Origin: Hericium rajendrae
Taxonomy: Eukaryota; Basidiomycota; Agaricomycetes; Russulales; Hericiaceae
DNA length: 64,000 nt
Direction of reading: 5' to 3'
NCBI GenBank assembly: GCA_033439255.1
Contig: CM065886.1
Coordinates: 2,046,001 to 2,110,000, forward strand
Shown here: one piece after another, positions 47,790 through 61,246 of the stretch
Position numbering within the stretch: position 1 is the first letter of the stretch
How the letters are laid out: each line of letters begins with the position of its first letter
The notes under the pieces: generated by a model
The model's database searches: none
What the model was told of the DNA's origin: nothing
Seen by the model: only the letters and a program-made list of their open reading frames with translations
Program-made: the position numbers and the translations under genes

Positions 47790-50700
47790 CTAAGATAGCG
47801 ATAAGTCCCCCTTCTTGAGCACCGCCTTCAACTGCAAGTTCTTTTTGTCCAAGCTCTCCACCGCCGTCTCCGCCGTACGCATCTTCTGCAAAAGGTATCT
47901 AATCCGCCTCGTCGTCGGGCGGTCCGCCCACGGCCGCAACCACGACGTCCGCATCTCGGACCCACGGGAAAGCTCATTGAGCGTCTTCAGCTCTTGTTCA
48001 CAAGCCGCTATGATATCCTGTGCAATTTGGATGCGCTTCGTGTTGAGAGCCAGATCTTGGCTGGCTTGGAACACGGCGTCTGGTGGTGGCTTAGCACGGT
48101 CGCGAAGAGCAGTGTGATCTTACTCACCGCTTGCAAGCCGTTCAAAGACATGGCGATAGATCGGTTTGCCCGGTTTGATTACAGATGGTCGACCTGGCAT
48201 GCGTGGATAAAGTGAGAAAAGGGGATATGTCGAACGATCAGGATACGCACCATTCACAGTACCGATGGCAATGAAATCTGTCTGCTCCATGCTCCTCAGC
48301 GCTGCCTCGTCGCCCTTGAAAGGGAAATCGACGAGCATATCGTGGTACGGCACCTGCGCACAAGCACCTGTTCAACGAACTTCGCAAATCTGAAATCGTA
48401 CTGAAAGCGTACCTCGTCCCGCTTCGCCAATGCATGCAGCACCACCCACGCCTGCTCTTTGGTCCACGGTAGACTCTTGACATCATCCGCATCATCCCCA
48501 AAAACGTTCTTCCGCAGCTCGCTCATGCCGTTCGTGATGCTTTCCTCGACAGCTTCCTCCACGCTTGTACCTCCGCGCAGCTTGCGTATGAGCTGTGAAT
48601 GCGACATCCGCAACAGTCAGCGCAGTAGGAAAACCCCAGAAGGGCACGCACGAAAGTCAGATCGCTCGCACGGCCGCCTAGGTATCCAATGAGCTTCTCT
48701 TGCTCTGGCGTGAACGTGATGTCTGTGTCCGTTTCGCGCAGTCGTTGCTGCACAATCCTTAATGCAGTCGCCGCATCGGCGTCGTACAGCGCGATGACAT
48801 TGAGGGGTTTTGTTGGAAGCACTAAGTAGATTGGAAAGGTCAGACACACGGAATCATAACTATTGATAAATGTCGTCGTACCCTTCGCAAGCTGTCTTGA
48901 ATGATTGCGGTTGTCGCTGACGACGATGACGTGCGCAACCTTGTAGAGACATCACTAAACAGCGTGCAAAGAAATAAGAGCAGGCTCACCTGCACCTCGA
49001 TCAGCCTAGCCACCCACTCCGCGAACACACCGGTGATCTCTTCCTTCACGCTCGTGAAGTTCCTTAGAACCACAATCGGCAGCACACGTATATCTTGTCC
49101 ATCTTTGACATCCCGAACAGCCGCGCCCCTGCCCGCACCTCCCTTCTCACTCAACCCCGTCTCCTTCGCCGCTCTGCTCAAGTCCAGGTGTGCATCGACA
49201 TCTTCATCCGCGACGGTGAACGGCTCGTCTCCGCACGCCAACTCAGCCATGACGCCCCCGCCCGCGACATAGCCCATCCGCGGATCCCACCACACGCCCT
49301 TTGCGATCCGCGCCCTAGTCCGTGCTTCCTCCTCTTTCCGCTGGCGCTCTCGGCGCTCGCTCTCGAGGACATCTTGGATGGCCTTTTCACGCGTAGCAGC
49401 GACGTCGCGCAGGGCAGCCGTAACGAGCGTCAAGATGTGCTCAAGTTGATCTGACAGCGTCGAGCTCAAGCCGGCTAAAACACGGCATTTGAGAATGAGT
49501 GGTTATCGGCAGAGGACTTATTCACCTTTCTGCCCGATCACACCAACACTTGCGAGGTCGACGAGGTTGCTCAGAGAATTGAGCGCTGTGAAAACGGGCC
49601 AGTATCCGGTCTGCCTGGCCAGTGCGTCTACTATTTGGGCTTCAGACTGAGCGCGAATAAGTACGTCAATGTCGATTTCGAGAACCGGGCTGATCGGTGT
49701 CAGCGATAGATCGATATGCTGGAGAGCTGACCTACCGGCCGCTATCCTTGAGGATGGTATGCAGCATGCGAGTTTTACCGCTGCCTTGTGGGCCATGGAC
49801 GAATGCGACGGTGTCTACAAATGCAGGAGTTAGCGCGGTTGTACACCTGATGCTGGTTCATGTGTACTCGGCGTGTCAGACAAGTATCGCTCTATGGCTT
49901 CCTTGGCATCATGTTGCTGTTCCCATGCTCTTTCGTCATCCGTAATACGCATGTCCTTAGTCGTGCCAGAGAGGAGTGATAGAGAGGAGTTCACGCTGCG
50001 CTGAAGCCATCGGTATAGACGGAAATCTGTCGTTCACGAAACGATCAGCTTCACGATATGAATTATATCAGGGATGGACTCACCGCGATAGTCGAGCCAA
50101 TCCATTGTCTTGGCTTTAACCATGAACTCCCGAATGGGGTCAAAAACCTACAGACGGGCACAAATGAGATTCGAAATGCTAGCTAACTTCATAGGCACCC
50201 ACAGTGTAAGTCAGAGCGCCGAGTAAGAAGACAATGACCGGGACAACAATCCTTGGGTGTCCTGTCAACCAGTCTTTGATCGCGTGAGCTTGCACCTGTG
50301 ATTGGAATTCAGTTCTAATGAGCGTGGGCTCCTCCGTAATGCCATTGTGGTGGATTGGGTCCTCCTCCTTGATGGTAGAACCGTGCGCGACATTGTGCGC
50401 GATAGCTGCGGCACGGACGTTAGCGAAAGTGAGAGTGGAGGTACGGTATGGCGTGTTTGGAATAGGGACTGGCGCGGTGATATTTAAGATGCGACCGTAC
50501 GGCTTCGGCAAAAGAATCAGAATAAAGAAATGGTATCGAACATGGGAAATATAAGGACGTACGCGGAATGTGCGATATATGGCCTCTTCTTGGACTATAG
50601 GTCCCTGTAACTTCACTCGCAGGAGAGGGGATGCAAAACGATACATGTCCTGGGCCATTCGATGAGGTGTGAAAGCATCTAAAGAAAAATAGAGATAAGA

Positions 50701-51230
50701 CCCACCTCAACCCATGGGAAACCTTTGACAATCCAGATACCGGCTCGGCCTCTGAGACCCGTGGAGGAAGGGAGTCCGCCTGCAGAGTCGACATGGTCCC
50801 TGAGATCGGCTTCTATTCGAGGTAGGATATTCGGTTCTCCTGAATAGCGAAAATGGACGAAGACACCTCCATCTTTAAGGTGGGGTTTATAACAGAGAGG
50901 TGAGAAGTTATGGGACTGTGTGGATTCGAGGAGGCGCTTGACTTGGTCCAGGACTGCCTCCTGGCGAAGCAGGCCGAAATAGAAGCGGAGGCTGTCGTGC
51001 GAACATGGTGATGAGGATAGTTAATGAATCAGCCAATGAATTGCGTACTCCCATGTGCCACGACGGATGGGGAAGAGAGAGTCGATGAAAAGCCAGGCAT
51101 CGCGTGTTTGAGGAAGATCAGAAAAGTTGGGGGTATTGGATGCAGAAAGCAGAGAGTTATGACGGCGGAGTATGACAGGTCTGGGTACGATAAGCTGTCG
51201 AGACAGGGCGTTCAGTACTCTCGACTGCAT
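47790..51230 (-). CDS. YME2: mitochondrial escape protein 2 (Yme2)
   Basis: Multi-exon gene. The start MQSRVLNALSRQLIVPRPVI (51230) looks like a mitochondrial presequence. It is followed by an RRM-like region (HDSLRFYFGLLRQEAVLDQV, FVHFRYSGEPNILPRIEADL, VQEEAIYRTFRPYGRI), a single membrane span (HPRIVVPVIVFLLGALTYT), and an AAA-like ATPase module with Walker A GPQGSGKT and a downstream VLPIVVLRNF strand. The C-terminal helical part ends ..LKAVLKKGDLSLS. In yeast Yme2 sits in the inner membrane and affects mitochondrial DNA maintenance and nucleoid structure. Convergent with LKR-SDH, divergent from the MATE gene. Confidence 0.85.
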
Positions 51231-51653
51231 CTTCCACTTCCCATCCATACTGATACTTGACACGCGGACGAGTCGAGTTGACTGGAAGCTGGTACACGCG
51301 ATGACGTCACTGGAAGTCAATCACAGCCAGAACGAGTTCCGGTCTTGTGGCGACCCCAGCCTGCCAATGCGGTCTTGTGCAGCGTAAGTTGAGGCTTTCT
51401 AGCGCGCTTTCAAGCCGTCTGCTGATGACAGGAAGATGCAAACTGGATGGAAGACAAAGTTGACTTTGTGAAACGGTTCAAGGGAAGCGCCCGCCGCCCG
51501 GCCCGCCCGATATACGCGCAGTTCTAGAATTGTGGCGCGTCTACTCAAAGATCAGGTTGACTATCAATATCTTGTTGGCACCGACATCCAACAGCAGCGT
51601 GAAAAGTGGGCATTAGTCCCTGCGTTTTCACTCAGGCCGGCCCACTGTTCATT
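51231..51653. promoter_or_regulatory. divergent intergenic region YME2 / MATE
   Basis: About 420 bp between divergent starts; no specific element recognised. Confidence 0.4.
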
Positions 51654-54261
51654 ATGTCGTCAACCTATGTCCATTACGGCGCCCCCTCCTCTTTACCATC
51701 CGACTATGCGCTACTTTCCGCATATGCCGCCGCTCGCGAAGAAGAGCACGAACCCGAAACGCCCAATCGCGTCCACGAAGAGCCTGAAATAGAGGAATAT
51801 GACGAAGAGGAAGAGGAAGTCGAAGCAGTTTATGAAAGACCCAAGCCCACCATTGGTCGCCGCAGTAGCTTCCCGACGTCCTGCTTCCAACCTTTATCCC
51901 CCATTGTCCCTTCTCTTCCCAAAACTAGTCCGGCCAGCCAAGCTTTACCCAGCGAATATACCCCGCTTCTCGTGCCTCGAATTGAGGAAGAACCTGAAAT
52001 TGCCCATCACGGTCAACCCCCACCCCCTTTGCATGAAACATGGGAGGAATCTATGATTTTGCTCAAATATACATGGCCTGTCTTTGGGTGCGTATCTAAT
52101 AGTATTCGCCTTCCAGAAGCTGAAGCGAATCTCATTAGGACCCATGTTCTTGAATACTCTCTCGTCATGGCTTCTGTGGTTTCCATCGGCCACTTATCCA
52201 CCACTGCTCTTGCTGCAATCACTCTTGGGTCGATGACAGCCAGCGTCTCAGGATTCAGCATCATACAGGGCTTCGCAAGCACACTAGATACCATGCTTCC
52301 TAGCGCCTGGACTTCCCCTCAACCTCAATTAGTCGGCTTATGGTCCCAGCGCATGGGTACGCTTTCAAATCTGAGTCGTAATGAAACAAAACACCACTGA
52401 CTAGTACGATTCAGCCGTGGTGATGGCAGCCATTCTGATTGTATGCATCTCTCTTCACTTTCCTGTCAATGGCTCATACTTGATTTGCAGCCAATCTATG
52501 TGATATGGTTTAATGCTGAACCTATTCTTGTTCTGTTGGGACAAGATCCCGAGGTCTCTCGTCTCGCCGGGGTATACCTCAAATACATTTCGATTGGTCT
52601 GCCTGCATATGCATTCAATGGCATCTCTCGGTAGGAGACGCATAGTTCTCAATGAAATACCTGCCTAATCATTCTTGTATAGTCGCTACTTCCAGTCGCA
52701 AGGTATGATCCGACAGTTCGGAATGGCGTTTCCAGATCTTGACGACATAGTTCACAGGGCTGTTTACTGTCCCCACCCGCCTCATCGTGGGAGTTGCACC
52801 CTTCAACGCTCTCCTCAATTATCTATTAGGTAATTCGCACCCCTCCGATGAGTTGACTTCAGTCTCACCGTCTCGCTTTCTTCAGTATGGGGCCCACCGC
52901 CATTCGGAATCGGGTTTATTGGTGCACCTATAGCAACCGCTATCTCGTTCAACTTATTGGCACTCTCATCCGTAATCTATGGTGTATTCTTCGTGCCTAA
53001 AACGGCCTGGCATCGTCTGTCACGCCGCACATTCACCAACCTTGGCGTCCTTGTCCAATTGGGACTTGCCGGAGTCGGTACGTTCTCAACACGGTGTTTA
53101 AGGTTCTTGATTTTCATCGGTATTTCACAGGCCAAACTGCGTCTGAGTGGTGGTCATGGGAATTGATCGGCCGTAAGTCCTGCAGCTTAAAATAATATAT
53201 ACCTTTTTCAACTGACTGCCGCTCTTCAGTCGCTGCCAGTTTGTAAGATACTCTGCTTGCTATCTAAAAGCCCGCTGAGTTTCTTTCCCCAGTCTCGGTC
53301 CCGTTTCACTGGCCACCCAATCTATCCTTCTTGTCTCTGCATCGACCACGTTCCAAGCGCCATTTGCGCTAGGCATAGCAGCTTCCGTGCGGTTCGTCAC
53401 ACCGTCGATGTCTTCTTCTCGCCGGACCTAATAATCCGAATCTCAGCATCGGCAACCTGCTTGGAGAACAGAACGCGGAGCGCGCACGGATCGCGACGAA
53501 GATGTCATTGGTCCTCGCTCTCGTCTTCGCTGTAATTTTCAGGTTAGATCCACTCTTGCGGAGTTCGGTATAGAGTCGGTCTCTGACCATTGCCCACAGT
53601 ACTATTTTCCTCGTTTTCCGGAAGAACTGGGGTCATCTCTTCAATGACGATCCTGGTGCGCCTTACCTCCATTGATCCGAGGATGCGTTTTAAGTCCGCT
53701 TCTTCTTCCCAGACGTGGTATCCCTGGTGGCGGAAATTCTGCCTCTTGTAGCTCTCTTCCAGGTCGTCGATGGCCTCAGCGCTGTGACGGGCGGTATCTT
53801 CAGGGCTAGGGGAAAACAGGTACGTCCGCTCTTCATCCTCGTTCTATTGTGCGCTCACATTGCGTGGTGTCCAGTTCACAGGTGCCCTGCTCAACCTCAG
53901 GTACGTTCGTGAGATCCTCGCTCGGACTGAATATAACTGACAACTCGCGCAGTGCCTACTATGTGATAGGTGGAATCGAATCCCTATCCAAAATCGCCTT
54001 TATTCCTGACTTGTTTGCCTTTTCCCAGGCATCCCATTCGGATTGTGGCTGACATTCAAGAAAGATATGGGGCTTCACGGGCTGTGGATCGGACTAACTG
54101 TCTCGCTCGTGTACTGCGCCGTATTTGCCTCTTACCTCTGCCTCAAAACAGACTGGGAGCGTGAAGTGCGGAAAGTGCTTGCCCGGCTCGAGAAGGACAA
54201 GCAACATGGGCATCACGACATTGAACACCATCCTGCGCCACCGCACGTTGCAATGCACTGA
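51654..54261 (+). CDS. MATE-family multidrug/toxin extrusion transporter
   Basis: Starts MSSTYVHYGAPSSLPSDYAL with an acidic cytosolic N-terminus of about 130 residues (..EEYDEEEEEVEAVYE..). Membrane segments follow: LLKYTWPVFG, LEYSLVMASVVSIGHLSTTA, PIYVIWFNAEPILVLLGQDP, then a MATE second half with VGNLLGEQNAERARIATKMS, PLVALFQVVDGLSAVTGGIF and RARGKQFTGALLNLSAYYVI. The two bundles and the AxxxGxxLGxxxxxxA-like segment match eukaryotic MATE exchangers. Nine or more short introns. Probably exports organic cations or metabolites by proton exchange; the substrate is unknown. The C-terminus is histidine-rich (HGHHDIEHHPAPPHVAMH). Confidence 0.9.
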
Positions 54262-54975
54262 ACCGTACGTCGCAGCTTTGGCATCTTGATTACAGGTACA
54301 TACCGTACCTTATTCCAGTATCTCGACCTACACGATCGTTTATATAGACTCCTTCGCCGTCCATGCGAGGTGCGCGAACCATCATCTCTGCGAACGACTG
54401 CGCGCATGTATGTGCTTCCTTGACTTCTGGTGTGAATGCGCTTCCCGTGGTGGCAGGATCCGACTTCGAAACGTGGCTTTTCTCCGATCCTGGGAAATTA
54501 GTTATAGGTTGGACGACCCGCGAGACCGATGGATTCACAGCCTTGCTTTTGAAGACTTGCAGTCACATACCATGTCCTCGGAGCCGTGGGGTCTGGGGTA
54601 CTGATTGAAGGCCTCGGGATATTTGACTATCTCGTCTGCTGCTTGCGATGTCATATGTGCAGGATCAACACGAGGCCAGGGCCAAAGCTTCGCTGGAGCG
54701 CTGACTTTCTGCGATTGGGTCGATGCTGATCAAACCTGCAGCACCGGCAAGGTCCAAATTCCGATCTGGTCACGACGCAGATTTACATACGAAACCAGAC
54801 GCCAGGCGCCAGGCGTGGGGATCGGCCTGGTCACAAGACGAACGCGCGAGCACAGCAGCGTCAGAGAAGCAGACCGGGAGGTCATTTATGGGTACAAGGC
54901 AACAACGATGGGTAAGTACATAAAGATCGCGTGCGGCGGCTGCCTCCTGCGGAGCCCCGCTCTGCTCATTTCACC
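54262..54975. other. intergenic region between two transporter genes
   Basis: About 710 bp with scattered short ORFs and no recognisable gene. It probably holds the MATE 3' UTR and the MFS promoter. Confidence 0.4.
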
Positions 54976-57719
54976 ATGTCCCAGGATCAGCCCGCCGCAG
55001 CCGCCTACGACGCGTCCAGTGCACGGGAGAAGGAGAAGGAGCGGTCGGACGGCGGGATCGAGGAGCTGTCTGTGAATGGCTCCGACATCGACCTGCTGTC
55101 CTGGCATGAACACAAGGCGGGTCGATTGGTCGTGGATCCTGAGTGCGTCTCTGTTTCCATATCTCATGGGTGTGTTTCTTATGACCATGCGCGAGCAGGG
55201 AGGCGAAGATCGAGTTTGGCGAGAAGGTGGCATCGCGACTTAAGTTGACGCGTGACGGCACGAAGGTTTTGTGGCCTCAGCCCGCCGACGATCCTAACGA
55301 CCCTCAGAATGTACGCTTCGTACTTCCACATGTGATACTATGTGGTACTTTGGTTTGCTCACCATCTGGTTTCAGTGGAGCTCGCGTCGCAAAACGATTC
55401 AATTGATCATAATCACTTTGGCCGCCATAGTGCCGGATTTTGATTCCGGCATAGGTCAGTAGCTGTGACGCTGCGCCAATGGAGATCGAACACTAATGCG
55501 GTCCCCAGGTATTGCGACGATCTTCGCTCTTGCAGAGCAATTCGACACAACCACAGGTGTCATCAACAATCTGACGTCAAAGTGTGTGCATTTTTATTCA
55601 TGACGCGAGCCATCACAAACCCAGCCTTTTGCTTCAGCTGGAGCATCTTTCTTCTAGGTAAACTTGTGGGATCTGAAGCATACGTATGCTTACCTTGATC
55701 CTGGCGACCTGCAGGATGGGGCAGTATCTTTGCAGTCATGCTTATGCGTCGCTTTGGACGTCTCCCCGTGCTATTTTGGTCCCAGGTAAGTTTATTGAGA
55801 ACTGTCAAACTCGGGGTTTTCTCATCGTACCTAGGTCCTTGCTCTGGGATTCTTGGTGGGATGCACCTTCGCCCCCAATTTGAACACATTTACAGGTACG
55901 CCTGTGCCTTGCTCCATCACCGTCAGATGCTAATCGTACTTTACAAAGCAATGCGCTGCTTGAACGGATTCTTCGCGTGGGTCGTCCTCGCTGTCCGCGT
56001 GTAACATTGCTTACCGTCTCCAATTGCTCATAGAACTTGCCCTCAAGTGACCGTAAGTATATCCTTCGTTCACTCGACTACTGTCGATCAATTGGCTTCT
56101 TTGTTCCATAGGGCTTGTATGTTATCACAGACATGTACCCGTTCCACTTGCAGGCACGAAAGGTCTGTGACGTTCAACGCTCATTGATCAGCTAGGATCT
56201 GAGATGATTGTTTGCGGCAGCTCAATATTTGGACTATGGGTTTCATTATTTCTCCATTCCTCTCACCGTTCGCCTTCGGATTCCTGGTTGCGCGTGCAGA
56301 GTAATTACCCATACTCAATCCTTAAGTAAGCTACGCTCATGCAGGGCCTGCTTGCAGCTGGAGATGGTCATATGGCGTCGGCAGTATCTACGGAGCAGTC
56401 ATCCTCGGACTCATCGTCCTCTTCGGAGAAGAAACGTAAGCTCTGCGGATCAGCAGTCCCGTAAAATGTAATGATAATTGATGTCTGCTTTCCCAGGATG
56501 TATGATCGGACTGTCAAGCCCATCCCCCAGCGGCCAACGACCGGTCTTCGATATCGCATTGAGACACTGATCGGCTTGACCGGAGTGAAGATGGCCAAGT
56601 ACCGGGTCTCATGGACTACGGCTGTCTTCGCATGCCTTAACATTGTGTGGCGACCCCATCTCCTGGCCATCCTATGGTTCGAGGTACGCTACTTTCGTCT
56701 GTGCTATCAGGATGAGCGACCAACAATATTAATCAAATCAGGCGATGTTATTCGGTTTCAGTATCGGTATCAATGTGCGTCGTCTATACATGCAGGAAGG
56801 GACATATTTGACGATCGACACAGGTGACAAACGCCGTATTCTTGGGGGTGCCGCCACCCGTCGGATTCGGCTTCAGCCAGTTCGCCATTGCTGGAGCATA
56901 CGGCACACCCATTGTCAGTCAAATGGTCGGCCTTGCAATCCCAATCTGCTCACTTGGCATACATCTAGGTCGCGGTCATCATTGGAGAGATAGTTGGGCG
57001 GTATCTCAATGACTGGATCATGAACGTCAGCATTAGAAGGAACAAGGGTGTATTCGAAGCTGAGAGTCGGCTTTGGTGCGCGCCGTTCGTGCTTCGTGGC
57101 TGAACGTCACTGACCCCATCGATGCATCAGGACGTGCTACATCGCTGTGCCTCTTTACATCTGCGGTTTCGTTGTGTTGGGCGCATCATTGCAGATGCAT
57201 CTCTCTCCCGGTGCGCTTGTGACGGGATGGGGGATCGCTGAAGTCGCCACCATGGTTAACACTGTCGCCGTCTGTGAGTATGAGTACCCTGTTGTTCTGC
57301 TATCAAAAGTTCACGGCTTCATACACAGACGCATACTGCAATGACTGCTTCCCGAAGAACCAGGTAAGTCCTTCGCGCTGTCCGTATCACACGCAATGGC
57401 TAATATATGAGCAGGGAGAGATCAGCGCCCTGATCAACCTTGCCAGAACGTTAGGCGGGTTCAGCGTCGCTTACTTCCAGGTGCCATGGGCGACCAAGAA
57501 CGGTGCTCTTCAAACCTTTGGAGTCGAATCAGCGTGCGTTAAAAACACCCTTTCCGACACTCATGGTGTAGACTAACTGGCTCCTAGTATCGTGACCGGC
57601 TTATTCCTTCTCATCGTGCCTGCCGTACAATGGAAAGGCAGGGTGCTCAGAGTAAGTGATATCTGCTCTATTGGACACTTCGAAAAATAACAAAAGTATA
57701 GGAACGATTTTCAGCATGA
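54976..57719 (+). CDS. major facilitator superfamily transporter
   Basis: Starts MSQDQPAAAAYDASSAREKE with a cytosolic N-terminus containing PADDPNDPQNWS, the motif just before TM1 in fungal drug/metabolite MFS proteins. Then come TM segments TIQLIIITLAAIVPDFDSGI, a loop with MRRFGRLPV (motif A region), RCLNGFFATCPQVTGLYVIT, and a second half ending VTGLFLLIVPAVQWKGRVLR. At least ten introns. Fungal homologues with this header are plasma-membrane exporters or metabolite carriers; the substrate is not deducible. It follows the MATE gene on the same strand, but nothing else nearby suggests a secondary-metabolite cluster. Confidence 0.88.
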
Positions 57720-58080
57720 TCGGGGCCGACTTCCACCGATACTTACGACCTGCAAGGAAACATCATGTACGATTAGATCCTGCGAGTGCACTGGCCTACG
57801 AATTTCTTATATGCGGTGCAGCATCTCAGTTTTGAATGAACAGTATAAATACATCAGATGCAAGTCAGATTCGCAAATACATGTTGAGGCGTGGAAGTGG
57901 TATACTATCCAAAAATTATGAGATTGTCGCCTTTGGCGGGGAGCTCAAGGCGCTCAGATTGCGGCTTCATATGCATGGCCATTCTACAACCACATTCCTT
58001 CATTACTCTCGATTCAAACGCCGAAGAACAAGTCTGGGGTACAACGTTAGAATAGGAGTAGGAAGCTGGTTGGTGCAGGC

Positions 58081-59613
58081 TTACCGCTCGAAGGTGTCCA
58101 GCGGGCTCTTTCGGTGCTCCTCCATCGCGTCTGCATCTTCAGGCGCCGTAAGAGGAACCCAGGTACTCAACGGACTGGTTCCAGGTTCATAGATGGCCTG
58201 GGCAACGTATAGCAGTAGTCCATCGGACTTTATCTCCGTGGTGATGGCCATGACGGGAACATCATCAGGGGGTGCTTCAACCTCCATCCCCATTTCGCCC
58301 TCGGGCCGGAGGGCAGGGCTTGGATTTTTAGGGACAGAAACCGTCATATTATGGGATGACCGGGCCAAAGGTATGACGTGGGAAACAAGATTTTCGCAAG
58401 TGGTGTTTGTGTGATAAGGGATGGGGGCAAACGTTGTCGGGTACGGAAACCGGTAGTGACTGTAGTGTGAGGAGTCCAAGGGTTGCAGGCCCTCAGCGCG
58501 CCAGGGTTCTGACGGAGGCGCTTCCTTCGGGGAGCTGGGCACTGTCGGCGGCTGTGGCGGGGGTAGCTCAGAAAGGCGTGTATCTCTCCACCAGAACCTG
58601 TACCGTATGCGATCAGATACCTGCATGCCGAGACACACAAATTGACCTGCCTGAAAGAAGATTCGCAATCAGCGACATCTTGGCCCTTCCACTTCAGGAC
58701 ATCGAGGACATGCAAAACCCCATTCTGCATCCAGTTTTGGTCCAAGATACAGTCCAGGATAGTATCTGAGGGCAAAGGGGATGGGAACCGCGGCATGAGA
58801 GGCTTGCCAAGCACCCGGGATCGTAATGTGGTATTTGGCACTGTGTGTCGGTATGAATGGCTGCAGGGGAGCGTGAATGGGAAAGTACGCACCAACACCT
58901 ACTGTCCCGCTGCCCTGGTGTGACACGGCCAAGCACCTCTTGCCCACAGGTACAGGAGCAATAGCTACCCACCCTGCCTCCAAATCTTCAGGCAATCCAT
59001 CCCCAGGCCCCTCAGCCATGCTCTGGTCTGACCATTGTACGCTGTCGACATCTGTCATCTCCAGCAGCTCGGCGTACATGCACTTATCTGCCCACGGACT
59101 GGGCTGCTTCTTGGGTGCCTTTTGACGACGATTGCGTTTGTTTTTCGGCTTGGCTGGCGGTTGTGTCGCAATGTCCACGTCAACATCTTCTACAACAGGG
59201 GCCGCTTCAGGAATGACACCGGACGGTGGTTCAGGCTGCAGCAGGGACACGAGGTCGCCAACGGGCTGTATATCTCTTCTCGGTTTCTGCTTCTCCTCTG
59301 CCTCCTCGTCGGAAGCCCCAAGCGATAGACCTGCAAAAAGGTCTATATGGCGTTCCGCCTCGATGCGTTGAGCCCGTCTCTAAATGAGATAAAGGAGTCA
59401 GCCACTCAATCACCTTGGATCTTGACTAGAAATCATACGCGTTTCTGTTCTTCCAAGGCCTGTGTTGCACGTTCAAAAATCTGAAAGGCTAGATGCGATA
59501 AGACTGACCTTGCTTCTTCGTGCTGCCTGCGATAGTTTCTTGTCAATTACATGCCCAGGCGGAAGCTTGAATGATGCTTTTCGCTCCGAACCAGGAGTGC
59601 CTTTGTGTTCCAT
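58081..59613 (-). CDS. SNUPN: snurportin-1-like m3G-cap import adaptor
   Basis: Exon 1 starts MEHKGTPGSERKASFKLPPG; the N-terminal segment SQAARRSKIFERATQALEEQ then KRRRAQR resembles the importin-beta-binding region of snurportin. After a low-complexity linker comes the cap-binding core: WVAIAPVPVGKRCLAVSHQG, FPSPLPSDTILDCILDQNWM, HVLDVLKWKGQDVADCESSF, RFWWRDTRL, matching the snurportin order (GNRFPS.., TILDCI, YVLDVMCWRG, DCxxDFRFYW). It carries trimethylguanosine-capped U snRNPs into the nucleus. The stop at 58081 overlaps a possible GTAAGC donor, so a further short exon cannot be excluded. Convergent with the MFS gene. Confidence 0.82.
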
Positions 59614-60129
59614 GACCGTCCGTGAAATCGTAGTACTCGTCAGGTGAAGAGAGGCGAGATGGTTATTTCAGCACGAGGCAGAAAGCAAGATGTGAGATCC
59701 GTAGATGGTGCAGACATCGTGATCACAGAATCAGATCTGTCAGACGTCATTCATCCAGGCCTTGATAAGTAAGTCTGCAGACTTCCAGGACTACGACACC
59801 GTGAATCTGCCAGTGAGCCAATATCATCATACTGTTTTCGATAGCTGTAACGAAGATAATAACATGTACAAGGAATCCGGAACACATAGAGGTGCTGGCA
59901 TTCTAAGTCATAAAATACCAAGATTCAAGCGCAGTTGTCTGCAAATGTTCCGGTAAGTAGGTCTCGAGGATCGAATCTGTTCTTAAAATCTGTCGTGCCA
60001 TGAAGACATGAAGGAAGGATGTCATTATGATGTGGGTAATGTTTTCCTAACATGTGCTCGACCCAAGCTAGGCGAAATAGAAGCTGGCAGGAACACGCTC
60101 ATATCCACGCCTACCGAAACCCATGATGA
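59614..60129. other. intergenic region, no gene recognised
   Basis: About 500 bp between the snurportin start and the L16 stop; AT-balanced, short ORFs only. Confidence 0.4.
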
Positions 60130-60915
60130 TTATGATGCAGTCACCGTTCGCGAGACAGCTGAAGACTCCTCTACTGTCGGAATCTCAGGTGTAACAAGAA
60201 GCCTTCCTAGTCGAGGAGGCGAGCTTCGACTAATAAACTCCATGGTTGTTGGGAGCTTGTCTGCCGCTTGGCGCAGCGCTATAAGAAATAAATGTCAGAG
60301 ACATTCACCTGGACGATCAGGTTTACATACCATCCCGCGCCAGCTCTTCACGGATAGGCGCCCCTCCAATCTCGAAGATGACGCGACCAGTGGACACACT
60401 ACCAAAGGTCGATGATCAATGGCCAACACAGGCATGCGGAAAAGGACTTTGCTTACCGTGTCGCCCAGAATTCAAAAGTACCCTTCCCCTTACCCATACG
60501 AGTTTCGTTCCCCTAAGACAAAGGACTCAGACATCCCAAAATATCACAGTCTATAGGATCGCACCTTAAGGCAAACCGGGATATCTGGGAACACCCGCAG
60601 ATAGACCTTCGAGCCTTTCACAGCCTTGATTTTCCGCTTGATGACCTCCTCTGCTGTCGTCAACTGCTTCGCGGTCAGCCTTGCTCCCGCACCCTTTATT
60701 CTGATTCCCCATTCTCCATACGCCAGCGTCGTTCCCTTGACGGATCCTCCGATGGGTATTGGGATAACACCCTTGTGGCGTTTGATGTACGTGACTTGAC
60801 GCGGGGCCAGCTGGTGGCGAAATCTAGCAAACACCTGCGGGCCATATTGGGGTGAAGGCGCGACAGACGGTCTGAAAGCCGTCAGGAGCGACCTCGCAGA
60901 AGGAAGGCAGAACAT
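60130..60915 (-). CDS. MRPL16: mitochondrial large-subunit ribosomal protein uL16m
   Basis: Exon 1 (from 60915) starts MFCLPSARSLLTAFRPSVAP, a presequence, then RHKGVIPIPIGGSVKGTTLA, AYGEWGIRIKGAGARLTAKQ and VYLRVFPDIPVCLK. Later exons give GNETRMGKGKGTFEFWATR, VSTGRVIFEIGGAPIREELA, and ALRQAADKLPTTMEFISRSS, ending at 60130. These are the conserved L16/L10e signatures (GKGKG, RVIFEI, LRQAADKLP). Part of the mitoribosome near the peptidyl-transferase centre. Confidence 0.93.
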
Positions 60916-61246
60916 AGTAGTGCGGGGGGGACGAGCGTAGCGTCGCACGGGCAGCGGCTGAATGTAACTTACTGCCAGTGGGCAGGCGCCCCAGGCGCCA
61001 AGGGTAAACCCAATATGGTATGTTTTACTCGCGCCCCAACGACGCTTGTCGCGCATCGTGCGCATCGTGACATTTTGTATTCTGTATCTCGTATAGCAAG
61101 GGTCCATTACTATGTATGCATTTGTAAACATTACACTGTACATCTCAACTTTGCAAAGCCTACAAGTCAAAATACCAATATTTGAACAGTAGGTAATTTT
61201 TTCATGAGCTGAACTTGCCCTGCAGATGGTCCAGCCAACTATCACT

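Noticed and set aside
54976-57719. Secondary-metabolite cluster suggested by adjacent MATE and MFS transporters
   Set aside because: Neighbours are snurportin, L16, Yme2 and GAL7; no synthase or P450 is nearby.
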